From the NCBI GenBank assembly GCA_014529385.2, contig CM043965.1, positions 10,107,412-10,171,411 of the forward strand: 64,000 nucleotides of DNA, written 5' to 3'. The translations under genes were made by a program, and so were the position numbers. Shown piece after piece: positions 10,895 to 22,900 of the stretch (within the stretch, counting starts at the first letter, position 1; each line of letters opens with the position of its first letter). The notes below the pieces were generated by a model. The model was given only the letters and a program-made list of their open reading frames with translations. It did no database searches and was not told the origin of the DNA. The stretch comes from Adiantum capillus-veneris. Lineage: Eukaryota > Streptophyta > Polypodiopsida > Polypodiales > Pteridaceae.

Positions 10895-12661
10895 ATGGCG
10901 GAGGAAGGAAAGCTCAAGATTGAGAAGTTCAACGGCAAAAACTACCAACATTGGAAGATGCAGATTGAAGACTATCTCTACCAGAAGGACCTCTATTTGC
11001 CACTAAGCGGTCTTGCGAAGAAGCCCGCAACAATGGCAGATGAAGCATGGATTGTCCTTGATCGAAAGGCACTGGGAACAATCCGGTTAAGCTTGGCGTC
11101 AATGGTGGCCTTCAATGTTTCGGAGATGAAGACCACGGAGGACTTGATGAAGTCACTTGACGACTTCTACGAGAAACCATCGGCATCCAATAAGGTATTT
11201 CTTATGAAGCGCTTGTTCAATCTAAAAATGGCAGAGAATGGTTCAGTTGCAGAACACCTAAATGAATTTAACACAAACATAAGTCAACTTCGATCAGTGA
11301 AAATCAATTTCGATGACGAAGTACGAGCTCTCCTTATACTATCATCTCTACCGGATAGTTGGGACAGCCTTGTGATGGCTGTAAGTAATTCTATCTCTGG
11401 CACAAATACTCTTAAGTTTGATGATGTTGTGGGTGTTCTCCTAAGCGAGGAAATGCGAAGGAGAAGCACAAGAGAATCATCAAGTGCTGCACTATCAGTG
11501 GAAACAAGAGGAAGGCTTAAGGAGAGGTTCAAAAACCAAAAGGGTCGTGATCGCTCAAGGCGGAGCAAGTCACGCACAAAGTCAGTTCTTGAATGTTGGA
11601 ACTGCGGCAAGAAGGGCCACGTCAAGCAGGATTGTTGGTCCAAGAAGAAGAAGGAGACAGAGTCTCAAGACAACAAGCCAACATCGGAGGCCAATGTGGC
11701 AGGTAAAGTAGAGCAAGATGCTCTAATTCTCTCATTAGACAATGTGTCTAATTCCTGGATAGTAGATTCCGGGGCTTCATTCCATGCGACACCACACAAG
11801 CAACATTTCCAAAACTACACCAAAGGTAATTTTGGGTATGTATACTTGGGAGATGATGAAGCTTGTGAGATTGTCGGCAAAGGTACAGTTTCTGTCAAAA
11901 CTACTAACGGAAATGAATGGAAGCTTAAAGATGTTAGGCATGTTCCTTCTCTTTGCAAAAATTTGATCTCTACAGGACAATTGGACGATGATGGTCACAA
12001 CATTGCATTCGGAAACAAACGGTGGAAGATCTCAAAGGGATCTTTGGTGGTTGCCAAGGGTGAAAAAGTCGGTACACTTTACTTGTGTACTGTTAGCACG
12101 CAACCTTCAGCTTGTGCAGCAACTACAGAAGTTGACAGTGCGGTGTGGCACTACCGACTTGGGCATATGAGTGCCAAAGGAATGCAAATCCTTCAAACAA
12201 AGAAGCTTCTACCAGGTTTGAAAGAAGTGGACTTAGAGTTCTGTGAAGATTGTGTTTATGGTAAACAAAAGAGGGTAAAATTTCAAAAATCAGGAAATGA
12301 AAAAAAAAATAAAAAACTTGAGTTGGTTCATTCTGATGTTTGGGGTCCTGCAAGTACACCATCACTTGGTGGCTCATTGTACTATGTAACATTCATAGAC
12401 GATGCGACTAGAAAAACATGGGTTTATGTCATGAAGAATAAATCCGATGTATTTTCCATATTTCAAAGGTGGAAAGCCTTTGTGGAGAATGAAACAGGTA
12501 CCAAGGTTAAATGCCTCAGATCCGACAATGGAGGCGAATATTGCAGCCAAGCTTTTGAAAGCTTTTGTGCTAGCAATGGCATTCGGAGGCAAAGGACAAC
12601 CCCAAGGACACCTCAACAAAATGGGATTTTGGAAAGGATGAACATGACAATCATGGAATGA
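10895..12661 (+). pseudogene. Copia 1 gag-protease-integrase (premature stop)
   Basis: Starts at ATG 10895 (MAEEGKLKIEKFNGKNY); the open frame extends nine bases further upstream but without ATG. Gag of the copia type covers about residues 1-230, followed by a CCHC zinc knuckle (CWNCGKKGHVKQDC, ~233-246) that binds RNA. The aspartic protease motif DSGASFHAT is near residue 290. The pre-integrase motif WHYRLGHMS is near 418. The integrase DDE residues lie in HSDVWGP, RSDNGGEY and QNGILERMN. The frame ends at TGA 12659-12661 where the same frame continues as ARSMRLHADLPLELW; a CGA to TGA change at a CpG is the simplest cause. Confidence 0.95.
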
Positions 12662-13834
12662 GCACGAAGCATGCGGCTACATGCAGATCTACCGCTTGAG
12701 CTTTGGGCGGAAGCTATAAGTACGTCTGTGTACTTAATCAATCGGTCACCCTCAACAGCATTGGATGGGGGAGTTCCAGAAGAGGCATGGACAGGTAAAC
12801 CGGTGAATTATGCATTTCTCAAAGTGTTTGGGTGTGAGGCTTTCATGCACATAGATAGAAGCCTAAGATCAAAGTTAGATGCAAAGTCCAAAAAGTGTTT
12901 CTTCATTGGCTATGGAGAAGGAGACTTTGGGTATCGCCTATGGAATCCTGAAGATGGTAAAATCTTAAGGAGTAGGGATGTAATTTTTAACGAACAAAAT
13001 ATGTACAAAGATTACTTGGAAAGAAAACAAACAAAAGAAACAGGTGATGAGTACATGGAGCTTGAGGACGGTGAAGACTCAAGGACTGCAAACGGTGACA
13101 ATGTGCAACAACGTCAACCAAATGAGGAGCCTCAACCTATTCCCCGAAGATTTATAAGAGCAAGTAGACCTCCAGAAAGGTTTGTTCCTTCCTTCAACCA
13201 TCTCTTGATCTCAGATTCTGGAGAGCCGGAATCATATGAAGAAGCTATGCAACATGAATCCAAAGAAGAATGGACGAAGAGCATGCAAGTGGAGATGGAC
13301 TCACTACATCGCAACCAAACATGGGAGTTGGTTGAGTTTCCTAAAGGTAAGCGGGCACTTCAAAACAAATGGGTGTACAAGCTAAAGGAAGAAGAAGGTG
13401 GGAAGAAAAGGTACAAGTCTAGGCTTGTGGTAAAAGGTTTTTCTCAAAAGAAAGGTATTGACTTCAATGAAATATTTTCTCCTGTTGTAAAAATGAACTC
13501 AATTAGGCTTGTCTTAATCCTTGTGGCTGCTCATGATCTAAATCTCGAGCAAATGGATGTAAATACAGCATTCCCTCACGGTGACTTAGAGGAGGAAATC
13601 TACATGCTTCAACCAAAGGGGTATGAAGTAAAAGGTAAGGAGAAAATGGTTTGCAGATTAAAGAAGAGCTTATATGGTTTAAAGCAAGCATCAAGACAAT
13701 GGTACTTGAAGTTTGATCGATGGATGTTGGATCATGGATTCACAAGATGCAACTCGGATCACTGCGTCTACACGGAGAATTTGGGAGATGGGAAATTCAT
13801 CATCCTAATGTTGTATGTTGTATGTATATTTTAA
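12662..13834 (+). pseudogene. Copia 1 integrase C-terminus and reverse transcriptase (truncated)
   Basis: Same frame as the preceding piece. It carries the integrase C-terminal region (FGCEAFMHIDRSLRSKLD, KCFFIGYGEGDFGYRLW), a linker rich in E/Q/D, then RVT_2-type reverse transcriptase: NKWVYKLKEEEGGKKRYKSR, LVVKGFSQKKGIDFNEIFSP, DVNTAFPHGDLEEEIYM, LYGLKQASRQWY. It breaks off at LMLYV, exactly where copia elements have YVDD. About 75-85 codons are missing relative to the family before the frame resumes with FKLTKDMCPKT. Without the two catalytic Asp residues RT cannot work. Confidence 0.95.
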
Positions 13835-13835
13835 A

Positions 13836-14549
13836 CTAACGAAGGATATGTGTCCAAAGACACAAGAGGAGATAGCCTATATGTCTAAAGTTCCATATGC
13901 TGCAGCGGTAGGTTCTCTAATGTATGCTATGGTCTGGACAAGGCCAGACATTACACATGCAGTGGGAGTTGTGAGTAGGTTCATGGACAACCCAGGTAAA
14001 GAGCATTGGCAAGCTGTGAAGTGGATACTTAGGTATCTAAAAGGGACAACAACAAATGCTTTGTATTTTGGAGGAACTGATATTTTTCTAGAAGGGTATG
14101 CTGATGCAAATATGGCAGGTGACAAAGATACTCGAAGGAGCACTACTGGCTATGTGTTCACGGTTGGAGGCACAGCAGTAAGCTGGGCTTCAAAGCTGCA
14201 GAAAGTGGTTTCACTTTCTACCACGGAAGCAGAGTATGTAGCAATGACGGAGGCAAGCAAAGAAATTATGTGGCTTCACAAATTCTTAAAAGAGCTTGGA
14301 TTCAAACAAGACAATTGTGTCTTGTACAGTGATAGCCAAAGCGCTATCCATCTTGCGAAGAACTCAACCTTTCATTCAAGGACAAAGCACATTGAGGTGA
14401 GATATCACTTCATACGCACTCTTTTGGAAGAGGGACAACTAAAGCTAGGAAAGGTGCATACAAGTGAAAATCCTGCAGACATGTTTACAAAGGTGGTCAA
14501 CAAGGAGAAGTTGAGCTTTTGCTCATCTTCAATCGGCATTCAAGGATAA
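13836..14549 (+). pseudogene. Copia 1 RT thumb and RNase H
   Basis: After the deletion the frame shifts and continues KLTKDMCPKTQEEIAYMSKV, then PYAAAVGSLMYAM, RPDITHAVGVVSRFMDNPG and the RNase H domain (YADANMAGDKDTRRSTTGY, SLSTTEAEYVAM, LYSDSQSAIHLAKN, HIEVRYHFIR, ADMFTKV). RNase H degrades the RNA strand during reverse transcription; its acidic residues look intact. It ends at TAA 14547-14549, about 60 bases before the 3' LTR. Confidence 0.95.
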
Positions 14550-14598
14550 GAAGCCAGAATGGAAAGCAGTCACAGGTTTGGTTTGGAGATCAGTCTCC

Positions 14599-14609
14599 AA
14601 GTGGGAGAT
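14599..14609 (+). other. Polypurine tract of copia 1
   Basis: AAGTGGGAGAT lies immediately before the 3' LTR, the usual plus-strand primer of copia elements. Confidence 0.9.
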
Positions 14610-15333
14610 TGTTAAGTATGGAGCCTGATTTACCCTTGTAATTTTCTGTGGTAAAAGCGCACATTTGTAAGGCCCCTATTATGAGGAGAAGCCATCGTGC
14701 GTGAAGGAAAATCACTCACCGGAAACCAAAATTTTCACGGACAAGAATCAGGGGAATATTCCTTTTCGCTGGAATATTATGGCCGGACGGCGGCCGGAAA
14801 GTGATCGGAAAACAACCGGTCGGTTGGCCGATGGCCGGTAGTCAATGGCCGATGGCCGGTGGTCGGAAGTCAATGGCCGGTGGCCGAATTCAAAAGCGGA
14901 CTTGTCTTCTCAAGGGCGGCCACACATGGGCGGATTGGAGGGTCCGATTTGGACTTATTCGCACAAGGGCGGCTACACATGGCTGTCTCTCATAAGAGAG
15001 GGCAGCCCTTTGGCCTATAAAAGGAGGCCATTTCTACACACATTTCATAGTGTGAAGTTGATGCAACAAGGTGAGTGTGAGGTGGTGAGAGTGAAGCAAG
15101 GCGGGAGCTCCATTAAGGGTATAATCCCTTTGTAAACTACTTCTTGTTTTGAAGTACTAAAGCCATTGAGTGGCTGCTTTCCCGTGGACGTAGCCTACAT
15201 TGGGTGAACCACGTATATCGTGTGTACTCTCTCTCTCTCTCTCTCTACTCTATAATCTTGTGTATATAAATATGTCTCTCTCCATTAAGTAATCTACTCA
15301 ATTATCTATTTAGCTACGTCTTATTTCCTAACA
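14610..15333 (+). repeat. 3' LTR of copia 1 (724 bp)
   Basis: Aligns along its length with 10048-10821. It lacks a 50-base segment after ATCAGGGG and has two more bases in the CT run near 15228-15246. It ends ...CTAACA followed by the GAAAT target duplication. Confidence 0.95.
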
Positions 15334-15338
15334 GAAAT

Positions 15339-15540
15339 TTCTAATATTGAATAGCTATTATAATGGATGGTGGAAATTGAAGCAATTCCCTTTAATGGGA
15401 TCACCATTCAGCCACCACTTAAGGGGCCAAACCCTTCAAGTCTAGTCTTTTTTAGCACACTAGGTCCCAACCCTAGGACTGACTTGAAGTTTTCTAATCA
15501 AGTTCCTTCTATTTCATTTATCATAGATACAACCAGCCTT

Positions 15541-15620
<80 letters not shown>

Positions 15621-16742
15621 CCTCAATGTACATGTGCACCATAGTCTAGCACCACTATTGTATTTCCCAATTTGTGTCCCCTTGAGGTCTTTCCATTCAA
15701 CAAAATAGCTAGCAATGAACCTCTACATCTTAAGAGAACAAGTGAAAAAGTCACCACCCCATTGCCCCTCTCCAAATCATCGCATAATTTTAGAGTTACT
15801 CCTAAAGAAGAAGAAACTATACATGGCACTCAGCATTTTGTTTTTGTAGTTTTGGTCATTTCCTTTGTATTAAATAGGTTGTGCTATCCTTCATTGCATT
15901 GGGACCTTTACTGAAATTATCAGATTCTCTACACGTGCTCTCAAAAAGGTTGCATACTTGCCTCTACAATTTTGGGCACACTCAAAATATATTGAGACGT
16001 GATTTGGAGGAGAGATTGTCGGTGAGATCACAACTTATATATCTATAACACGTGAAACATAGATGAATTTCACTTACATGCCTTGAGTATAAGCTTCTAC
16101 AAAGATAGAGACATATCTTTGATGGATTAATCTTGGTTTTTTTCAAGTGAAGTCTTTTTATTCACTCTATCACTTGGAAGTCAGCACAAGCATTTTGCAA
16201 GCTTAGTATATGTAGCATCAATTCCACATTCAGTCTACATATTGTTGATCTAATTAATGGTGATTTCATGGCATATACATCCTTTGGTAAAGAATTCTTT
16301 GTTGTTTTGGAAGTTGGAGCATATTGGGCAATGTGGGTCAAAATGTGCAATGGTTTCTTGGTAATTTTGTAGTTTAAGATGAGAATGTGCAATAGATGCT
16401 AGTGAGGTGGCTGCTTCTCCCATTCATAGAATAACGGGTTCATTGGCCAAGTGCAATGCATTCCAATTCAAGACTAGTTGCAAATTTTAACAAGCATAAA
16501 AGGCTCTCTTGAATATGTAAGTCATTTTATCAAAATTTCTTGTGCGAGATCAAAACTCGTAATATTTTCACAAGGGCTTCTTGCCCTTTCCCAAAAATTT
16601 TCACTTTTCTTTCAATTTATTATATTCATCATTTTGTCTTGTTAGATACATGCAGTTAATATGGATGTGTATCAATCAAATAAACTATCTAGCTTAACAG
16701 ATGGATCTCATTCACATTTGGGGAGCCCCTTAACAAAAGCAA
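15339..16742. other. Intergenic with a 75-bp (TC)n microsatellite
   Basis: (TC)n occupies 15544-15618. The rest is AT-rich host sequence into which copia 1 inserted. No gene recognised; the frame at 15367-15708 is a microsatellite artefact. Confidence 0.6.
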
Positions 16743-18470
16743 GTGGCAAAAGGGGCGGTCGACATGCCGCTTGTCTCAAGAAGAATGGATGACTCATACA
16801 TGTATAATCAAAGTTCTAATGATGCAAAAGAATTGGATCGCTATGGAAAGTCACTTCTACTTATGTGCAATTATACCGGAATGCTCATTGCCAATGACTT
16901 TACATGTAGAAAGCACAATGGTGATAGTGTGATTTACTATGTGTTGTTTTCATAAGCCACTCTAGAATGCATACAAAGCTTTATACTTGGTGAATGAAAT
17001 CCGGAATCGGATCATAGGATGTTATGTATTGACCTCAAGTGTGGTAAAAGACCTGAGCATGTAGCCTCCAATCATGATGTGAATCATTTGTACCTACATC
17101 TAGACTTCAAATGAGCACTTATATATGCTGATATGGTGGAACAAATGTTAAGCATGACAGAGCATCAAGAGAGCCCAACATTAGAATGCAAGTGGAAAGT
17201 TTTCAAGCAAGTAATTTTCTCTTGTGCAAAGAAATGCTTTTCGACGAAACACATGTCTTGCAAAAGATCTAAGAAGGGTAGCACCAAGAAGAAATGGTTT
17301 GACGTATGGAATGTAGTCAATCCCTAAAACACTTGCTAAGTTTGGATGCAAGCAAAGACAAGGAAGTTTACTTGGAACATTCACACACATACAAAGCACT
17401 TGTTCAAAAAAAGAGGAGAAGGTGAGAAGTCAAAAAAACAACTTCTTTTAGCACAAGAGAAAGCACATGCATGTGGCAAGTTTTGGCAAAATCTTAAAGG
17501 AAAGCGTGCTGAGAGCTTTGGTGACTTGACTCTTGAGGATATGTATACGCATTGCAAGAACCTCTATGAGCAACCCAATGTTGATAAGATGGAGTGTTGT
17601 AGCTCCCTTCCGTTTATGCCTCCCTTCTTTACCATTGAAGATGTATGTCGCGCGCTTGAGAAACTTGCTACTCGCAAGGCAGGGGACCTTCAAGGTATCA
17701 AGGTTGAAATGATTAAATGGACAAGCAAGAAAACATGATATTGGATACGTGATATGTTTGACCTTGCACTTTAGCATGGCATGCCTCATGATTGGAGTGC
17801 AATTTGAATCGAACCTTTGCACAAAGGAGGAGATGTAAACAATGTGAACAACTATCGCACTACAATGGTTGGTTCTTTGATGGCAAAGTTTTTTGGATGT
17901 ATCATGGAGATGAAGATAAGTGAATGGGCTGAAAAGAACAAAAAACGTGCGCTTGGCCAAGCACGTTCTCAAAAGCATCATAGCACTATTGATCACGTTG
18001 TCACTCTTTGAGTTCTTATGGAAGCGTCTCGATTGAAAGGAAAAAAAGTTGTATTGTTGCTTTGTGGATTTCAAAAAATCTTTTGACATGGTACCATGAG
18101 GATATCTTTGGAGACATATGCAAAGCCTTCAAGTGCCAAAAGAATTTATGCATGGAGTCTTTTGCATCTACCAAAAAATGATATGTCGATTACGTATGGG
18201 AGATGGATTTTCAAAAAAAAATTGCAAGCACCATTGGTGTCAAACAAGGATACCCACTTTCCCCAACCCTCTTTAGGCTACTCATTGATGAATTGGAATG
18301 CATGGTTCTTGATTTTATGCAGCAAGAAGGCATAGAAGAGGTTAAGATCGGAAATGCGATGATCATGCTTTTGCTTTATGCCGACAATGTAGTGCTCTTG
18401 GCACATACTTCAATGCTAAAAGCTTTCTATCTTCTCTATCTTCATTACTATGCTATTATGCTATGCTAAG
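16743..18470 (+). pseudogene. Decayed LINE (RTE-like pattern): endonuclease 3' part and reverse transcriptase
   Basis: Plus-strand fragments in several frames keep LINE order. The endonuclease end reads SRRMDDSYMYNQ, DRYGKSLLLMCNYTGMLIAN, DSVIYYV (16780-16955) then an SDH-type motif ESDHRMLCIDL near 17010. RT fragments: LEKLATRKAGDLQGIKVEMI (17655-17720), LHKGGDVNNVNNYRT, SLMAKFFGCIMEMKISEWAE (17815-17935), HSTIDHVVTL, then GVKQGYPLSPTLFRLLIDEL and LLLYADNVVLLAH (18230-18410). The catalytic FADD/YADD box is YADN, a lost Asp. The 5' end is truncated and several stops occur. Clade assignment is by pattern only. Confidence 0.85.
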
Positions 18471-18474
18471 CAAG

Positions 18475-19430
18475 ACGAGTGATGATGAGGAACTATTTAT
18501 TTCTCATAAGAATGTTTCTTCTTCATCTTCCCTACCCTCATCCCCTTCTAGCTCCCTCCACCTTCGAAGGTGTTTGAGGTCTTGGGGCTGAGGTCAGGGA
18601 CAAGTTAATGCATTCATTTAGCTAAGTTATGGGCATAATTGTGCTGCATGAAGCTCTCTATCTTCATTGCACCATCAAGGTCTCAAGGAACACAAAGTTT
18701 GTATTGTATCAAGTCTCTCTTCATGGGAGAAATTATAATACAAAAGCCTTTTGGAGGGGGGACCGGCTCCACATAAATCGGTCCTCAACTTTTGTCAAGT
18801 TCTCTAATTTTCTCTCTTACAAAGTATTGTTCATGCCAAGTTAATTAAGTGTAATGGTTATGTTGCTACCTCTAATCAAGTTCACCCTCTATTTTCTCAA
18901 AGTAGTCTCATAAAAATGCTCACTACAATTCTCTTAATTTTGCTATTTTCAATGTTCATAGTCCATTTCCATTACATGCAACAACAGTAGAGGATGAGGC
19001 TTCCAAGCCTTTGATACATTAGGAATAGGATGGGGTCTAGGAGGGCCTCTTTATTTTCCATGAGATTATGGAGGTGATCAACATTTTTGAGAAATAGGTG
19101 CATGCCATGTGTGCAAGAATGTGTAAGAGAGGTGTAAAAGTGGTCAAATAATGCACTCCCCCCCCCCCCCCCCCCCAAAAAAAAAGGGGTGGACAACTTT
19201 ATGATTGTTGTCCTTCCATAACTGATCTCCGATTTGAGCGGAGATTATAGATCTATAATCTACACATTGAGCTCTTTTCATAGATAGGCTACATGATATG
19301 GTTTTGACCGCTAAATTTTTGAATTCAAATAAACTAGCCGTTTTGCTTGTTTGAATTCAAAAGATGTCCTTTGATTGCTTTCTTATTACTAGAGGTTTGA
19401 CTCCCTTAAATTGCCAGATAAAGAGGCCCT
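18475..19430. other. No gene seen; contains C19 homopolymer
   Basis: A run of 19 C (19158-19176) followed by A9 is the only notable feature. A pyrimidine-rich segment lies near 18515-18570, just after the LINE remnant. Confidence 0.5.
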
Positions 19431-19431
19431 C

Positions 19432-19866
19432 TTAGACCCCACTCTCTTCCTTATGAAGATTTCCTCTATGCTCGGTAGCTTGAATCATGTGTAGTTGTGT
19501 CTCTGCAAGTGACAACTCATCCATCATACCAATACTATTAGTAGATAATCCTTGTAGGCATTGAAGTAGCATTGATATAATTTTGGTATTTTTTTTATTG
19601 CTAAGGATTAGCATTGACTATCTAGTACAAGAAGTAGCCAAAAATATCAAAACGGTTTCCTCATTTGTAGCCAATGCCATAACCAGTGCCAAATGCCAAA
19701 ATGAACTTTTGTATCTAGTGGCCTTTGCCACTTGGGAATGTTGAAAGATTAGATGGAGTGGTAGTTTTGCTTGTTGGCACACAATATTTTTGGAAGTGAA
19801 TTTTTGCTCAGTCACCTTTAGAAATGCTTTCATTGTCCACTTGTTGAGTGTGAAGCAACAAGTCAT
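19432..19866 (-). pseudogene. Unrecognised minus-strand reading frame with one in-frame stop
   Basis: Two open stretches, 19866-19618 and 19614-19432, are in the same frame, separated by a single stop, giving about 144 codons. Readable segments are QVAKATRYKSSFWHLALVMA and MMDELSLAETQLHMIQATEH. No domain was recognised and no splice structure is obvious. It may be a chance frame or the relic of an exon. Confidence 0.25.
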
Positions 19867-19979
19867 ACTATCCCTTTGGAACCTTGAATGCTTCCATGAT
19901 CACCTATTTTGTAGTCTTCACTTGGCATCTATTTTTTGTGATGCTGGCTATCCAATCATACTAAATATATATTAGCCAT

Positions 19980-22900
19980 GGGCCCTCATGTAAGCCATGC
20001 CCCACAATGGAAAATATAAGTATCTCTCTAGGTGTAAATGTTTAGTGTTCTTATTTGTGGTTGTAGTTATATCCTCCAAAATTCATAAAGAGATATGGTA
20101 GTGTTTATAGTCCTTCCATCTTTGTGCATGAAACTTCTCGTAAAGATGTTCATTTGAATGGTTTGCAACTGATCTTGAGTCAAGAAACATGCCCCATGTG
20201 ATGTAAGAGCTATGACCTCGTAAGGTGGTGTTGCCCACTTGCTTCTTCACTGATTCCCAAGGTGTGGTGATGTAAAATATTCAAAACACATCAACTTTCA
20301 TAATGTTCTCAAGATAAGGTTGCAAAACTAGAGTTGAATCATGAATTTTCATGCAAAAACCTAGCATACAGTTTAACCAAGACCCTAGGAGCACAAGATT
20401 ATTGTCACAAAATGGTTTGACTAGGGACCATTGATTGCAATCCATGGAGTTATGCATCTAACAATGATGAAGAGATGGACAAATTCCCCTGATAGTATAT
20501 TTGTGTACTACCAAATAATTTGGATCATTTTTCTAGTTCACTTCACTTATATCGATTTGATCTTGAATCATCCAATCCTTTGATCTTTTGGGTGACCTTG
20601 AATCGTCCAATCCTTTGGATATTGATGGGTTGGTCTTCAATTAATTTGTATAAGAATCTTGTTGGGTCAACCTTTTCCAACCTACCTTTTCCAACCTAGG
20701 ACAATTTCACAAAGTTTATAGTGTCTATCTAATCCTATGGTTGAGGTCTCATGAAATTTGGGTCCTTGTTGACTGGATTTCTACTTGTGAGGTGTACTTG
20801 TCTTGGAAATTTTCTGTAAGGGATAAACCATTCTCATATTATAAAGTGCTAGTTTTAACACAAGAGTTCAATATATGATGACAAATTGACACTATCTTAA
20901 AATTTTATTAGAAATTCTTAAAACACACATATTCAAGCACATGGATTTGACATCACCACACCATTGTTCCTTGAATATCCTCGTCATTCACGGGTGGGGG
21001 CAAAGAGGCATCACGGTTGATTTTTCCAAAGGCATCCAAGGCGGCATATTTTCATATCTCCAACAAAGAATATGTTAGCATCTTGTGAAATATTGTCAAG
21101 TATATTCGTGTTGTATATCAAAATCTTACACAAGGTTATTGCAAAAAGATACATTTGATTTTTAGATTGATTGTGAGAGAGACAAAAATCTTAGACGCAA
21201 GAATACCCTTGACAAGTAGTTCTGCATTTGACTCCATTTATATGTCTATTGGTGATAACTTGTATCTATTGCATTATGAGTCATGAGTGGCAATAACGAG
21301 ATATCATGTTGCACAATGTAATTAATAGGTACATTCTAGAATTTAATTAAAAATATGCAATAGATTTCACCAAAGACATGGAGTTGCATTAACGTACAAT
21401 GGTGGATTTAGCCTCTATTTTAGAGCATGCATTGCACAGGTGCATAAGGGAACATTTTGAAAAAGCCTTCTTGAGTCAAAAGGTCAAATGACAATGACAA
21501 TAAATTTGAATGAGAAACCACATTTTCTATGCACCCCTCAATTGCTTTTCTTTCAATGGGTAGCAATGTATGTTTAATAGCATGCTTCTAGTTTTCTTTT
21601 CTAATACATGGAATTAATGCTTGTAGCTGCTAGAAAAAGTGGTGGAAAAGTGGCCCTAGACAAAGATTTTTTTTTTTTCCAAAATCATTCTTGTGATGCA
21701 TCGGTGCATTCAAAATGGAGGAGACTGGTATCTATCAAGAGGCATGAATAGACAACTTTCGCACAAAGGCCACATGGATGTCTTGTCCTTGGTGGTTGGA
21801 CTATCTAGAGGGCAATTATTCAGAGGATGAGGTAGATGAGTATCAAAGTAAGAAAACTCTGTTTCTTTTTTCCTTCTCTCTTAGAATCATGCCATTAACA
21901 TTTTTAATCGATGGATATGTGTTTTACATGAGGTAGAAAGAAGGCCACACACAAGACCGACAAGACCCCAAGTAACAATAAAAGCAATGAAGCAAGGAAA
22001 ACAAGAAGATGACTTTGGGGATGATCAACAAGATGGTTTCAAAGATAAAATTACAATGTCCACAAGAGCATGCATTTTGATGATGTAGAAAAGAGCATGC
22101 AGCAATTCCATGGATCCTATCAAACAAGCAGTCAACTTTGAGTGCAAAGAAGCACATTTGTGACATGATGACTTGGAGTACAAACTTATTGAAGAGGAAA
22201 CATTGGGGAACTACCTACATATGAGTGAATGGTTGGTGTTTCGTGTAATTTAAAGAGTCCTTTTTGTTATATTATTAGGGGTTTGAAAAGGATTTCATCC
22301 TCATCATCTACCTATGTGTTCTAGCATCAAGCACCTGATGGATCGATTTTTGGCAAGAGAGACAACGGTAATCCTTTTTTCACTTTTCTTTTTGCATATT
22401 AAGTGCAATTTAAGAGATTCATTGTAAGTGCAACATGTGACATGATGACTTAGAGCATGAGTGTATTGAGGAGGAAATATTGAGATCAGTACCTACATAT
22501 TGACCATTTCTCTTTTAATTTTGCAAAGGTGGTGCTTCTCTTGGCATCAAAGTTCCTCTTGCCTTCCAGCGTTGTTGGTGTCACCCTGTGCATGGAGCAC
22601 CTACCTATCATAGAGAGATATGCGTTCAAGTTCATTTCAAACTTGATCGCACTCTGTTCATTCATCTTCCACGTCTAATGTACTTCATATGGGAGAGTGG
22701 GGTAGATTGGTAAGGCAAATCCTTGCACAACCGTCATCGTGATTTCTTATAGTTGATATTGTTTTGTCATGATATCTTTTAGTTATTAGCAACAAGGATC
22801 CATGCTTACAATAGCCATCCTCTTAAGTGATTGGGACAACAATTTGGAGGCAAGAGACGTTGCAAAAAACATAAATGGATTTGAGGACAAGGAGATGTGT

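Larger units (their letters stand above)
10048..15333 (+). mobile_element. Ty1/copia LTR retrotransposon 1, nearly complete, defective
   Basis: Two long direct repeats (10048-10821 and 14610-15333), beginning TGTTAAG and ending CTAACA, enclose gag-pol. The 5-bp host sequence GAAAT is present on both sides (10043-10047 and 15334-15338), a clean integrase target duplication. A tRNA-Met primer site and a polypurine tract sit at the expected places. The order gag, protease, integrase, reverse transcriptase, RNase H defines Ty1/copia. By eye the LTRs differ at about 13 positions over ~720 aligned bases plus a 50-bp indel, so insertion is not very old. Pol is dead: one nonsense codon after the integrase core and a deletion removing the YVDD region of RT. 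Confidence 0.97.

Noticed and set aside
11284-11643. Minus-strand frame inside copia 1 gag
   Set aside because: Shadow of the plus-strand gag frame; same for other opposite-strand frames at 11.8-14.1 and 43-44.5 kb.
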